From the NCBI GenBank assembly GCA_023435265.1, contig JAEYRZ010000053.1:1-13640 (forward strand): a stretch of 13,640 nucleotides of DNA, in the 5' to 3' direction. The translations under genes were made by a program, and so were the position numbers. This document shows, piece after piece, positions 6,646 through 13,640 of the stretch. Position 1 is the first letter of the stretch. Each line of letters begins with the position of its first letter. Below the pieces are notes generated by a model, which was not told where the DNA came from, made no database searches, and saw nothing but the letters and a program-made list of their open reading frames with translations. The DNA is from Pseudomonadota bacterium. GTDB taxonomy: Bacteria > Desulfobacterota > Desulfobacteria > Desulfobacterales > Desulfosarcinaceae.

Positions 6646-7062
6646 TCAGACCGGAATCGTCGTGCCGGTGGACCTGGCGATCAACCTGCCGTTGCCGTCC
6701 GTCACGGTGATTTCCGACAGGCCCATCCTGCGCCCGTTCTTGATGACCCGGCACTCGGCGATGAGTTCGTCGCCGGGCGCCGGGGCGGCGAGGAAATGGG
6801 TGTCGAACTGGGTGGCCACGCTGGGCAGGGACATGGAATTGCTGCCATAGGCAAACGCCTGGTCGGCCAGCGACATGATGATGCCGCCGAAGACATAGCC
6901 GTTGAAATTGAGGTGTTCGGGGCGCAGCCGCATGCGCACCCGGGCGTAGCCGGCCTTGAGCTCCACGAGTTCCATGCCCAGAAAGGCCGCGATGGGTTCG
7001 CCGCGCTGCTTCTCTTTCAGGGCCGCAATGTTCGCGGCCGGATTCGGACGCTCAGCGGTCAT
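6646..7062 (-). CDS. PaaI-family hotdog-fold thioesterase
   Basis: The protein has 138 residues from the ATG at 7062, which is preceded by AGGAG at 5 nt; an in-frame TTG at 7086 lacks such a site. The single hotdog domain contains the PaaI-type signature HLNFNGYVFGG (50-60) followed by SLADQAFA, with Asp67 as the expected catalytic acid and GG (59-60) at the start of the central helix. Members hydrolyse acyl- or aryl-CoA thioesters in the cytoplasm, typically as dimers or tetramers. Substrate is not evident, and no phenylacetate or fatty-acid gene is nearby. It starts 43 nt after the stop of the last permease gene, so read-through from the peptide-import cluster is likely, although a functional link is not obvious. 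Confidence 0.85.
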   Translation of the reverse strand: MTAERPNPAANIAALKEKQRGEPIAAFLGMELVELKAGYARVRMRLRPEHLNFNGYVFGGIIMSLADQAFAYGSNSMSLPSVATQFDTHFLAAPAPGDELIAECRVIKNGRRMGLSEITVTDGNGRLIARSTGTTIPV

Positions 7063-7105
7063 CGGCACTCCTGTCGGCGGGCGCAATCCGCCGCCTGCCG
7101 TATGC

Positions 7106-7993
7106 TTAGCGGTTCTTTTCGATCCTGGGGTTCAGTTCCTCGCGCAGCCAGTCGGCGAACAGATTGATGCCCACCACCAGCAGCACCAGGGCCGCGCCGG
7201 GAAAGACGATCATCCACCACATGCCGGCATAGATATAGTTCTTGCCGATGGCGATCATCATGCCCAGGGATGGTTCGGTCAGGGGCACGCCCACGCCCAG
7301 GAAGCTCAGCGTGGCTTCGAGCATGATCACCACCGCCAGGTCCACTGCCACCACGACGAAAATGGGCGAGAGCGCATTGGGCAGGATGTGGCGGAACATG
7401 ATGCGCAGGTTGCCTGCGCCCGCCGCCCGGGCGGCCAGGATGTAGGCCTCCTGCTTGACCTCCAGGACGCTGCCGCGCATGGTGCGGGCGTAGCGCACCC
7501 AGTCGGCGATGCAGATCGCCAGGATCACCACCGGGATGCCGCCCTGTTTGAAGATGCCCAGCAGCAGAAAGGCCAGCAGGGTGGTGGAAAACGAAAAGAC
7601 GGTATCGGCCAGGCGCATGGTGGTGATATCCAGCCATCGTCCGTAATAGCCGGCCAGAAGGCCGATCAGAACGCCCAGCGTTCCGGAGATGAGCACCACG
7701 GAAAAACCGACGACCAGCGAGGTCCGGCAACCGTAAATGATGGTGCTGAGAATGTCGCGGCCCTGATCGTCGGTCCCCAACAGGAACGGCCGGGTGCCCT
7801 CCGCCATCCATATCGGCGGGGTGAGGAAATGCTCCAGGCTGAGCGTGGCCAGATCATAGGGATTCTGGGGCGTGATCCAGGGCGCGGCCAGGGACGCTGC
7901 GATGAACACCAGCAAAAGGCCGCTGCCCATCAGCGCCGACGGGTCGTGCAGGTAGTTCCACAGCAGGCGTGATTTGATTCGGCGTTCAGTCAT
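7106..7993 (-). CDS. Dpp/Opp-type peptide ABC transporter permease (DppC-like)
   Basis: This 295-residue inner-membrane permease starts with an OppC-type N-terminal helix (about 20-40), followed by the DppC-class hallmark GTDDQGRDILS (73-83). Further membrane helices lie at about 93-117, 133-163, 210-237 and 258-281. The cytoplasmic EAA coupling loop runs at about 182-210 (EAYILAARAAGAGN, then HILPNALSP). The length matches DppC/OppC. It should pair with the DppB-like permease and the two ATPases to form the importer. Its ATG overlaps the stop of the DppB-like gene by 8 bp (ATGACTGA), implying translational coupling. Di-/oligopeptide transport is inferred from family and gene context; nickel or other small ligands are alternatives in this superfamily. 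Confidence 0.93.
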   Translation of the reverse strand: MTERRIKSRLLWNYLHDPSALMGSGLLLVFIAASLAAPWITPQNPYDLATLSLEHFLTPPIWMAEGTRPFLLGTDDQGRDILSTIIYGCRTSLVVGFSVVLISGTLGVLIGLLAGYYGRWLDITTMRLADTVFSFSTTLLAFLLLGIFKQGGIPVVILAICIADWVRYARTMRGSVLEVKQEAYILAARAAGAGNLRIMFRHILPNALSPIFVVVAVDLAVVIMLEATLSFLGVGVPLTEPSLGMMIAIGKNYIYAGMWWMIVFPGAALVLLVVGINLFADWLREELNPRIEKNR

Positions 7994-8951
7994 AGCGGAT
8001 TTTCGGATTCAACAGGGCGTAAAGGATGTCCACCACCATGTTCAGAGTGATGATGATCGCGGAGGCCAGCATGATATAGGTGACGATCACGGGCTGATCG
8101 TTCTCGTAGATCGATGTCAGCAGCAGGTTGCCCATGCCCGGCCACTGGTAGATGGTTTCGGTGACGATCGAGAAAGCCAGAAGTTCTCCGAACTGTAGAC
8201 CGGTGATGGTGACCACCGGGATCATGACATTGCGCAGGGCATGTTTGAGCACCACCGTGCGCGGCGGCAGGCCCTTGGCCCAGGCGGTTTTAATGTATTC
8301 CTGGGTCAGAACCTCGCGCATGCCGGCGCGGGTCAGGCGCAGCAGCACCGCCAACTGGTAGCTGGCCAGGGTGAGGGCCGGCAGGATAAGGTGCTTGATG
8401 CCGTCCAGGGTCAGCAAACCGGTGCGCCAGAAGCCGATCTGCACCGTGTCGCCGCGGCCGAAGGAGGGCAGTATGCTCCAGAAGACGGAAAAGATCATGA
8501 TCAGCAGGATGCCGGTCAAAAATGTCGGCAGCGAGATCCCCCCCAGGGAGAGGGCCATGATGAAGCGGTTGCGCAGCGCGTAGGGCTTGAGCGAGACCAG
8601 CACGCCCAGGCCCAGCCCGCTGGTAAAGGCAAGGCACACGGCGCAGACGGCCAGTTCGAACGTGGCCGGAAAGCGCTCCAGGATCAATCCCAGTGCGGGT
8701 ACGCGACTGACATACGACTTCCCGAAATTGCCCTGGGCCGCGTTCCACAGAAAACGCACGTAGCGTTCATGGATGGGTTTGTCCAGGCCGAATGTCCTGC
8801 GGACCTCTTCCTGCTCTTCGAACGTGGCATACAACCCGGCCATCCGGACCACCGGATCGCCCATGTATTGAAAGATGAAGAAGCAGATCATCGAAACGGC
8901 GAGCAGCACCACGATGCCCTGCAGGAAACGTCGCGAGATGTAGGTCAGCAT
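7986..8951 (-). CDS. Dpp/Opp-type peptide ABC transporter permease (DppB-like)
   Basis: This 321-residue permease begins with the characteristic DppB N-terminus MLTYISRRFLQGIVVLLAV, a membrane helix followed by a periplasmic region with FGLDKPIHERY (54-64) and GNFGKSY (74-80). The BPD_transp_1 core follows, with the EAA loop at about 218-246 (EYIKTAWAKGLPPRT, then HALRNVMIPV) and a final LLNPKIRY tail typical of the class. The ATG at 8951 has only a weak ribosome-binding site. The gene follows the binding-protein gene after a 73-bp gap that contains a stem-loop, and it overlaps the DppC-like gene by 8 bp. Confidence 0.93.
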   Translation of the reverse strand: MLTYISRRFLQGIVVLLAVSMICFFIFQYMGDPVVRMAGLYATFEEQEEVRRTFGLDKPIHERYVRFLWNAAQGNFGKSYVSRVPALGLILERFPATFELAVCAVCLAFTSGLGLGVLVSLKPYALRNRFIMALSLGGISLPTFLTGILLIMIFSVFWSILPSFGRGDTVQIGFWRTGLLTLDGIKHLILPALTLASYQLAVLLRLTRAGMREVLTQEYIKTAWAKGLPPRTVVLKHALRNVMIPVVTITGLQFGELLAFSIVTETIYQWPGMGNLLLTSIYENDQPVIVTYIMLASAIIITLNMVVDILYALLNPKIRYD

Positions 8952-8981
8952 GCCATCAACCGGCGCCGCTAATGATTTAAG

Positions 8982-9008
8982 GGGCGGAAGGCCGGCATGG
9001 CTCCGCCC
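8982..9008 (-). other. Stem-loop between the binding-protein and DppB-like genes
   Basis: GGGCGGA and TCCGCCC form a 7-bp stem that continues, after a 2-nt bulge, with GCC/GGC around a 5-nt loop. On the minus strand it is followed by CTTAAAT rather than a T-run, so it is more likely an mRNA-stabilising or partial-termination hairpin than a full terminator. Such elements after binding-protein genes often let that protein outnumber the permeases. Confidence 0.4.
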
Positions 9009-9024
9009 TTCCGGTGCTCACCAT

Positions 9025-10548
9025 TTACTTCAGGGATAGTTCTTTGTAGATCATCCAGCGGTCGGGGCGCGGCTGAAAGTTCAGCTTGCTGTCTTTGCGC
9101 ACCGCGTAGACATCCATCTGGTAGTGCAGCGGGATCCAGGTGATTTTATCCACCATGGCCATTTTATTCAGGTCCTGCAGTGCTTTCTCGCGTTGCGCGG
9201 CATCCACCATGACGTTTGCGGATTCGATCAGTTTGTCGATGTCGGGGTCGCTGTAGGCGGCGCCGTTGAGTTCGCCGAAGCCGCGCTCCTTGTCGCGCGT
9301 GTGCGCCAGCTTGGCATACGTGCGGCCCATGTCGAACGTGCCGTCGAACCAGCCGATCAGGTAGAACTGCAGTTTGCCCTGGTTGACCTCGGGGAAGAAG
9401 ATCGACTTCGGTTTTACATCGAGTGTCGCCTGAATGCCGACTTTGGCCAGGTACTTGGCCACGGCTTCGGCGATCTTGGCATCCTGGATGTAGCGGTCGT
9501 TGGGGCCGGTCAAGGTGATCGGAAAACCTTTCTCATATCCCGCCTGCTTGAGGAGCTGCTTGGCCTTGTCCGGATTGTAGGGCAGCCGCTTGAGGCTGCC
9601 GAGATAACCGACCGTCGGCGTATCGGGGATCTGGGCCGCCGGAGAGGCCTGGCCGCGCATCACCTTGGCGATGATTTCGTCTTCGTTGATCGCCATGGCG
9701 ATGGCCTGGCGCACGCGGATGTCGGCCATGGGGGTTCCGGGTGCGTTGCCCAGCGCCAGGAAGATGGAACGGCGCGCCGGCTTGCTGACGATTTCGAGCT
9801 GCTTGTTCTTTTTGACCTGCTCGTACAGTTCGACCGGCACGCCGGTCAGCATCCCCACCTGGCCGGAAACCAGGGCCGCGAAGCGGGTCGAGGATTCGGT
9901 GATCGGGCGGATCTCGACTTTTTTGATGGGTGGTGCGCCTTCCCAGTAGTTCTCGTTGGCCTCCATCTTGACATAGGACCCCTTTACCCATTCGACGAAC
10001 TTGTAGGCGCCGGTGCCCATCGGCCGCACCATCACGTCGCCCGCGTCGCGTGAAGTGGTGTCCTCCTTGTCCATGATGAAGGTCTGATGCAGGTTGTTGA
10101 TGAACCAGGGAATCGGCTCCTTGGTCTTGATGGTCAGGGTGTAATCGTCATGGATGGTGATGGCATCGATCGATTTGCCGGCGTTGACGAACTCCGAAAC
10201 TTCCGGGTTGGCCAGCCGTTCGAAGGTGAACTTCACATCTTCGGCCGTGAACGGATTGCCGTTGTGGAACGTGACGCCCTGGCGCAGCCAGAACTTCCAG
10301 CTCAGCGCGTCGACGCGCTCCCACTTGACGGCCAGGGCCGGCGCCAGAATGCCGTCCGGGCCCTTGCGCTGCAGCAGACCGTCGAAGAAATTGGCGAAGT
10401 ACTGCAGGCCGGCGTCGGAGTCGTCGCCGTGGGGGTTCATCATGCGCGGCGATTCATCCTGGGCCACCACCAGCGACGTCTGGGCCCAGGCCTGGCCTGC
10501 GAGCAGCATGAGCGCAAGCACCAACATGACAGACAGGCTCTTTCTCAT
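9025..10548 (-). CDS. Periplasmic peptide-binding protein (SBP_bac_5 / DppA-OppA family)
   Basis: This is the 507-residue solute-binding component of the importer. A classic Sec signal (MRKSLSV, hydrophobic core, then GQAWA) is predicted to be cleaved after Ala22; there is no lipobox, so the mature protein should be soluble in the periplasm. Family features include NPHGDDSDAG near the mature N-terminus, WKFWLRQGVTFHNGNPFTAEDVKF-type strands at about 109-132 (split here as FWLRQGVTFHNG and TAEDVKFTFERL), GTGAYKF, and IRVRQAIAMAINEDEI. The length fits the di-/oligopeptide class. The ligand cannot be deduced. It has the best ribosome-binding site of the window (AAGGAGG), consistent with high expression. 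Confidence 0.92.
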   Translation of the reverse strand: MRKSLSVMLVLALMLLAGQAWAQTSLVVAQDESPRMMNPHGDDSDAGLQYFANFFDGLLQRKGPDGILAPALAVKWERVDALSWKFWLRQGVTFHNGNPFTAEDVKFTFERLANPEVSEFVNAGKSIDAITIHDDYTLTIKTKEPIPWFINNLHQTFIMDKEDTTSRDAGDVMVRPMGTGAYKFVEWVKGSYVKMEANENYWEGAPPIKKVEIRPITESSTRFAALVSGQVGMLTGVPVELYEQVKKNKQLEIVSKPARRSIFLALGNAPGTPMADIRVRQAIAMAINEDEIIAKVMRGQASPAAQIPDTPTVGYLGSLKRLPYNPDKAKQLLKQAGYEKGFPITLTGPNDRYIQDAKIAEAVAKYLAKVGIQATLDVKPKSIFFPEVNQGKLQFYLIGWFDGTFDMGRTYAKLAHTRDKERGFGELNGAAYSDPDIDKLIESANVMVDAAQREKALQDLNKMAMVDKITWIPLHYQMDVYAVRKDSKLNFQPRPDRWMIYKELSLK

Positions 10549-10553
10549 CTTAC

Positions 10554-10560
10554 CCTCCTT
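10554..10560 (-). promoter_or_regulatory. Strong Shine-Dalgarno of the binding-protein gene
   Basis: AAGGAGG, a full match to the anti-Shine-Dalgarno core, ends 5 nt before the ATG at 10548. Neighbouring transporter genes have much weaker sites, so this gene is probably translated more strongly than the rest of the cluster. Confidence 0.8.
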
Positions 10561-10590
10561 ATGGTTGACGATACGTACGGCCGGCGGTTT

Positions 10591-11565
10591 TCACGCCGGG
10601 GGTTCATACAGGAAGCAGGCCACGGCATGGCCGCGGGCCGCCTCCTTGAGCTGCGGCACCTCGCGGCTGCAGTGATCCATCCGGAACCGGCAGCGCGGAT
10701 GAAAGGCGCACCCCGCCGGCGGCTGGATCGGGCTGGGAACATCCCCTGAGAGCAGGATGCGCTGTTTTTGCGCGTGCGGGTCGGCGACCGGAACCGCCGA
10801 GAGCAACGCCTGCGTGTACGGGTGTTTGGGTCGGCCGTAGATATCCGCGTAGGGGGCGGTTTCCACGACTTTACCCAGGTACATGACGGCGATGCGGTCG
10901 CACAGATGCTCCACCACCGCCAGATCGTGCGCGATGATGATGTAGGAAAGTCCGAATTCGGCCTGCAGTTCGATCAACAGGTTGATGATCTGGGCCTGGA
11001 TGGAGACATCGAGGGCCGAGACCGGTTCATCGCCGATGATCAGGTCGGGGTTGAGCGAAAGGGCCCGGGCGATGCCGATCCGCTGGCGCTGGCCGCCGCT
11101 GAACTCGTGCGGGTAGCGGCGGCCCTGCTCCGGCGTCAGGCCGACCTTTTCCAGCAGAAAGGCCGTTCGCTCGCGGCGTTCGGCCGGCGTATGCACACGG
11201 TGGATGACCATGGGCTCGGCGACGATCTGGTTGACCGTCATGCGCGGATCGAGAGAAGAATAAGGGTCCTGGAAAATGAACTGGATGTCGCGCTTGAGCA
11301 GGCGCAGTTGATCCTGGTCCATCGCGGTCACATCCCGGCCGGCGAAGCGGATTTGTCCGCCCGTGGGCTCGATCAGCCGCAGCACCGCCAGGCCGGTGGT
11401 GGTTTTGCCGCAGCCGCTCTCGCCCACCAGGCCGAGGGTTTCGCCCTTGCCCAGGCTGAAAGAGACGCCGTCCACCGCATAGACGAGCCCCACCCTGCGG
11501 CCGAGCAGCCCTTTGGTGATTGGAAAATGAACTTTGAGATCTTCGACGGCGAGCAATGGATCCAT
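10591..11565 (-). CDS. Peptide ABC transporter ATP-binding protein (DppF/OppF-like)
   Basis: This 324-residue ATPase has Walker A GESGCGKT (48-55), Q-loop IFQDP (97-101), signature FSGGQRQR (155-162), Walker B LIIGDE with catalytic Glu180, and H-loop His213 (IAHD). The C-terminal oligopeptide/dipeptide-transporter extension holds KHPYTQALL (247-255) and four cysteines (Cys286, 292, 299, 317) with the C-x5-C-x6-C spacing of the class. It should form the nucleotide-binding heterodimer with the DppD-like ATPase and power peptide import. The ATG at 11565 has only a weak CAGG upstream. Unusually for such gene pairs, it is separated from the DppD-like gene by 137 bp. Confidence 0.93.
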   Translation of the reverse strand: MDPLLAVEDLKVHFPITKGLLGRRVGLVYAVDGVSFSLGKGETLGLVGESGCGKTTTGLAVLRLIEPTGGQIRFAGRDVTAMDQDQLRLLKRDIQFIFQDPYSSLDPRMTVNQIVAEPMVIHRVHTPAERRERTAFLLEKVGLTPEQGRRYPHEFSGGQRQRIGIARALSLNPDLIIGDEPVSALDVSIQAQIINLLIELQAEFGLSYIIIAHDLAVVEHLCDRIAVMYLGKVVETAPYADIYGRPKHPYTQALLSAVPVADPHAQKQRILLSGDVPSPIQPPAGCAFHPRCRFRMDHCSREVPQLKEAARGHAVACFLYEPPA

Positions 11566-11609
11566 TATGCCTGAGCCCTGGAGTATGCGTTGATCAAACT
11601 GAAAAGAGA

Positions 11610-11680
11610 GCCGAAAGCTGAAAGAAGTGTCTATTCATTATCAATCGCTTCATCCGTGCGTTCACATTTCTTCTTTCGGC
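11610..11680 (-). other. Long imperfect hairpin between the two ATPase genes
   Basis: On the minus strand GCCGAAAG (11680-11673) pairs perfectly with CTTTCGGC (11617-11610). The helix can continue with AAGAA/TTCTT and GTG/CAC across small bulges, leaving a 33-nt loop. It is followed by TCTCTTTTC. It lies in the AT-richer 137-bp gap between the DppD-like and DppF-like genes and could act as an attenuator or processing site. A 19-codon ORF in the loop region has no supporting evidence. Confidence 0.35.
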
Positions 11681-11702
11681 GCCGCCTCTATATCTTTCAC
11701 TT

Positions 11703-12701
11703 TCAAGCGTCATTTTGAACGTGGAGCCAGCAGCGTACCGCATGACCTTCGCCCGTGTCCAGAAGTTCGGGGAGCCGCGTGCGGCATTTCTCGAGCCGGT
11801 CGGGGCAGCGCGGGTAGAAGCGGCAGCCTTGCGGAAGATCGTAGAGACTCGGCACCATGCCGGCGATTTCACGCAGCCTGCGGCGGCCGCGCCGCGCACG
11901 CTCCCCCAGCCTGGGAATCGACTGCAGCAAGCCACGGGTATACGGATGCTTGGGATTGTTGAAAATTGCCGCGGTCGCGGCCGTCTCGATCACCTTGCCG
12001 GCATACATCACCACGACCCGCTGCGCCATTTCGGCGATCACCCCCAGATCGTGGGTGATCATCATGATGGCGGTGCCGAAGTCCGCCTTCAACTGCAGCA
12101 TCAGGTCGAGAATCTGCGCCTGGGTGGTGACATCGAGGGCCGTTGTGGGTTCATCGGCGATCAGAATTTCCGGGTTGCAGGAAAGAGCCATGGCGATCAT
12201 GGCGCGCTGGCGCATGCCGCCCGAGAGTTGGTGCGGGTAGGCCCGCACGCGCTTTTCAGGGGCAGGGATCTGCACCTTGCGCAGCATTTCGATCGCTCGA
12301 TCCAAACTTTCGCGGCGCGGCAGGTTGAGATGCAGCATGAACATCTCCGCGATCTGTTCGCCGATCGTGTAGACCGGGTTGAGCGAACTCATCGGCTCCT
12401 GGAAGATCATGGCGATGCGCCGTCCACGGATGGTGCGCATCTGCTCCGCCGGGAGCCTGACCAGATCCCGGCCGTCGAACAGGATGCGGCCTTGCACGAT
12501 GCGGCCGGGCGGCTCGGGAATCAGGCGCATGACCGACTGGGCGGTCACACTTTTACCGCAGCCCGATTCGCCCACCACGCCCAGGATCTCTCCTTTCTGG
12601 AGGTCGAAGGAGACGTCGTCCACGGCCCTGGCAACCCCTTCGAAGGTAAAAAATTGGGTTTTCAGGGTTTCGATGCGCAGAATGGGGGCATCCGGCCTCA
12701 T
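11703..12701 (-). CDS. Peptide ABC transporter ATP-binding protein (DppD/OppD-like)
   Basis: This 332-residue ATPase has Walker A GESGCGKS (44-51), Q-loop IFQEP (99-103), signature LSGGMRQR (159-166), Walker B ILIADE with catalytic Glu184, and H-loop His217 (ITHD). The MRQR form of the signature and QEPMSSLNPV are typical of the DppD/OppD rather than the DppF/OppF side. The C-terminal extension has KHPYTRGLL (251-259) and cysteines 293, 299, 306 and 324, matching the arrangement in the DppF-like partner. AAGG lies 7 nt upstream of the ATG. The gene starts 4 nt after the peptidase stop, so the two are co-transcribed and probably translationally coupled. Confidence 0.93.
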   Translation of the reverse strand: MRPDAPILRIETLKTQFFTFEGVARAVDDVSFDLQKGEILGVVGESGCGKSVTAQSVMRLIPEPPGRIVQGRILFDGRDLVRLPAEQMRTIRGRRIAMIFQEPMSSLNPVYTIGEQIAEMFMLHLNLPRRESLDRAIEMLRKVQIPAPEKRVRAYPHQLSGGMRQRAMIAMALSCNPEILIADEPTTALDVTTQAQILDLMLQLKADFGTAIMMITHDLGVIAEMAQRVVVMYAGKVIETAATAAIFNNPKHPYTRGLLQSIPRLGERARRGRRRLREIAGMVPSLYDLPQGCRFYPRCPDRLEKCRTRLPELLDTGEGHAVRCWLHVQNDA

Positions 12702-12705
12702 CGGG

Positions 12706-13640
12706 CTACCTTGCGCTCACTTCAGCCAGGAAAGCGTCCAGCATGTCGTGCAGGCGGCGGATGCTTTCGATAACCACATGCTCGTCGACCGAATGCGTGC
12801 TCATTTCGCTGTCCGCCCCCCACACGATTCCCGGAACACCACGCGAGGAGAGAAAACGCGCGTCGCTGGCACCATGCTCGAACACGCGTTCGGCGCCCGG
12901 GGCAATCCGCTGCAGGATGTCCAAGTAGGGCGATTCGCCGCTGGCGAACAGCGGCTCCAGTTCCATGATCTCGATTTCGCCTTCGATCACCGAGCGCATT
13001 TGGGCGACCAGGCCGGCCGGGTCGTCTTCTTCGGTATAGCGCACGTCGAACAGGGCCTCCGCCCGGTCGGGCACCTGGTTCACCGACTCACCGGCGCGCA
13101 CGATGCCCCAATTGAGGGTGCGGTGCCAATGATCCGCACGGCCTGCCGGGAAGAAGTTCTTGATTTTCTGGTAATCCGATATCAGCCGTTCGATGGCGTT
13201 GCTTCCCAGCCAGGGCCGTGCGCCATGGGCGGCCTTGCCCCTGGCCGTGAGTTTAAGGCGCATGAAGCCCTTCTCCTTCACGACGATTCGGTCCGGGCGG
13301 CCGCCGTCCAGGGCGATGCAGAAATCGGTGCGCAGCTGGGTGAGCGCATGCCGGGCGCCGTTGTAGCCGCCGATCTCCTCGTCGCCGGTCAGCAGGATGC
13401 CGAAAGGCAGATCGGCCTGCCCCTTGCCCTGATCCACGAGCCGGCGCACTCCATTCTTGAGCATGACCATCGAGAGCGCCACGGCGTATTTGTCATCGAC
13501 GCTGCCGCGGCCGTACAGGCGGCCTTCCTTGATGTAGGGCTCGAAAACCCGGTCGGATCCGGCCACCACATCGAAGTGCGCCATGAGCAGCACGGGCGCG
13601 AAGTCCGGGCGCGGCAGCGCCGCGATGCCCGGGATGCCGT
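12706..13640 (-). CDS. M20-family metallopeptidase (di-zinc), N-terminus cut by window end
   Basis: The frame stays open to the right edge of the window: codons above the GTG at 13593 read GIPGIAALPRPDFAP and join smoothly to VLLMAHFDVV, so the true start lies outside. The visible part has the M20 metal and catalytic sites in order: HFD (His at 13578-13576), GRGSVDDK with the bridging Asp, TGDEEIGG with the catalytic and ligand Glu pair, and near the C-terminus MSTHSVDEH with the last His ligand. A dimerisation-type insert is marked by GKAAHGARPW. These enzymes cleave dipeptides, N-acyl amino acids or C-terminal residues in the cytoplasm. Its position as the gene before a Dpp-type transporter suggests it hydrolyses imported peptides. 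The exact specificity cannot be called. Confidence 0.88.
   Translation of the reverse strand, partial: GIPGIAALPRPDFAPVLLMAHFDVVAGSDRVFEPYIKEGRLYGRGSVDDKYAVALSMVMLKNGVRRLVDQGKGQADLPFGILLTGDEEIGGYNGARHALTQLRTDFCIALDGGRPDRIVVKEKGFMRLKLTARGKAAHGARPWLGSNAIERLISDYQKIKNFFPAGRADHWHRTLNWGIVRAGESVNQVPDRAEALFDVRYTEEDDPAGLVAQMRSVIEGEIEIMELEPLFASGESPYLDILQRIAPGAERVFEHGASDARFLSSRGVPGIVWGADSEMSTHSVDEHVVIESIRRLHDMLDAFLAEVSAR

Noticed and set aside
6956..7972. 338-codon open frame on the plus strand across the thioesterase and DppC-like genes
   Set aside because: The product is His/Gln/Gly/Asp-rich without domains and lies antisense to two well-supported genes.
11594..11652. Short ORF (19 codons) in the gap between the ATPase genes as a leader peptide
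   Set aside because: It has no ribosome-binding site of note and no run of regulatory codons; chance occurrence is the simplest reading.
11715..12773. 352-codon open frame on the plus strand opposite the DppD-like ATPase
   Set aside because: It mirrors the ATPase gene exactly and lacks any recognisable motif; the minus strand has Walker A, signature and Walker B.

Overview
The window is GC-rich, gene-dense chromosomal DNA from a Gram-negative bacterium. Evidence for a Gram-negative cell is a peptide-binding protein with a cleavable Sec signal and no lipobox, plus a separate lipoprotein-type hydrolase. The mix of a DUF362 protein with two [4Fe-4S] motifs, a PurF-like protein starting Met-Gly-Gly, a Dpp/Opp importer and an SLC13/RCK transporter would suit a Desulfobacterota (sulfate-reducer type) genome. 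That assignment is inference only; no rRNA or marker gene is present.

Left part (1-3058): the C-terminus of an EI24/CysZ-type membrane protein (+) runs into the 3' end of a convergent two-gene unit (-). That unit encodes a YkgJ-type cysteine-cluster protein followed by a lipoprotein alpha/beta hydrolase, the two coupled through a TTGA stop/start overlap. A 238-bp divergent region (1714-1951) separates the YkgJ gene from the DUF362 ferredoxin-like gene (+). This is the most structured non-coding stretch of the window. It holds a perfect 16-bp dyad, a candidate -10 box, and a compact predicted three-way-junction RNA immediately before the YkgJ ribosome-binding site.

Middle part (3183-7062): an SLC13-type transporter with two central RCK_C (TrkA-C) domains (+) converges on a minus-strand gene for an amidophosphoribosyltransferase-like protein. 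In the latter the catalytic N-terminal Cys of the glutaminase is Gly, while the four expected Fe-S cysteines remain. This gene appears to have its own sigma-70-like promoter. Upstream of it lies a PaaI-type hotdog thioesterase.

Right part (7106-13640, all minus strand): a peptide-import cluster transcribed right to left in the order M20 metallopeptidase (cut by the window end), ATPase (DppD-like), ATPase (DppF-like), periplasmic binding protein, permease (DppB-like), permease (DppC-like). Import of peptides followed by cytoplasmic hydrolysis is the likely combined role. Two intergenic hairpins, one between the ATPase genes and one after the binding-protein gene, may tune relative expression.

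No CRISPR array, rRNA, tRNA, insertion sequence or phage gene was seen, and no multi-gene system that looks wholly new. The points most worth a second look are the three-way-junction leader and the glutaminase-dead PurF-like protein. No intergenic stretch exceeds about 240 bases. The 133 bp between the convergent stops at 4955 and 5089 hold only a weak 5-bp hairpin and no convincing terminator.
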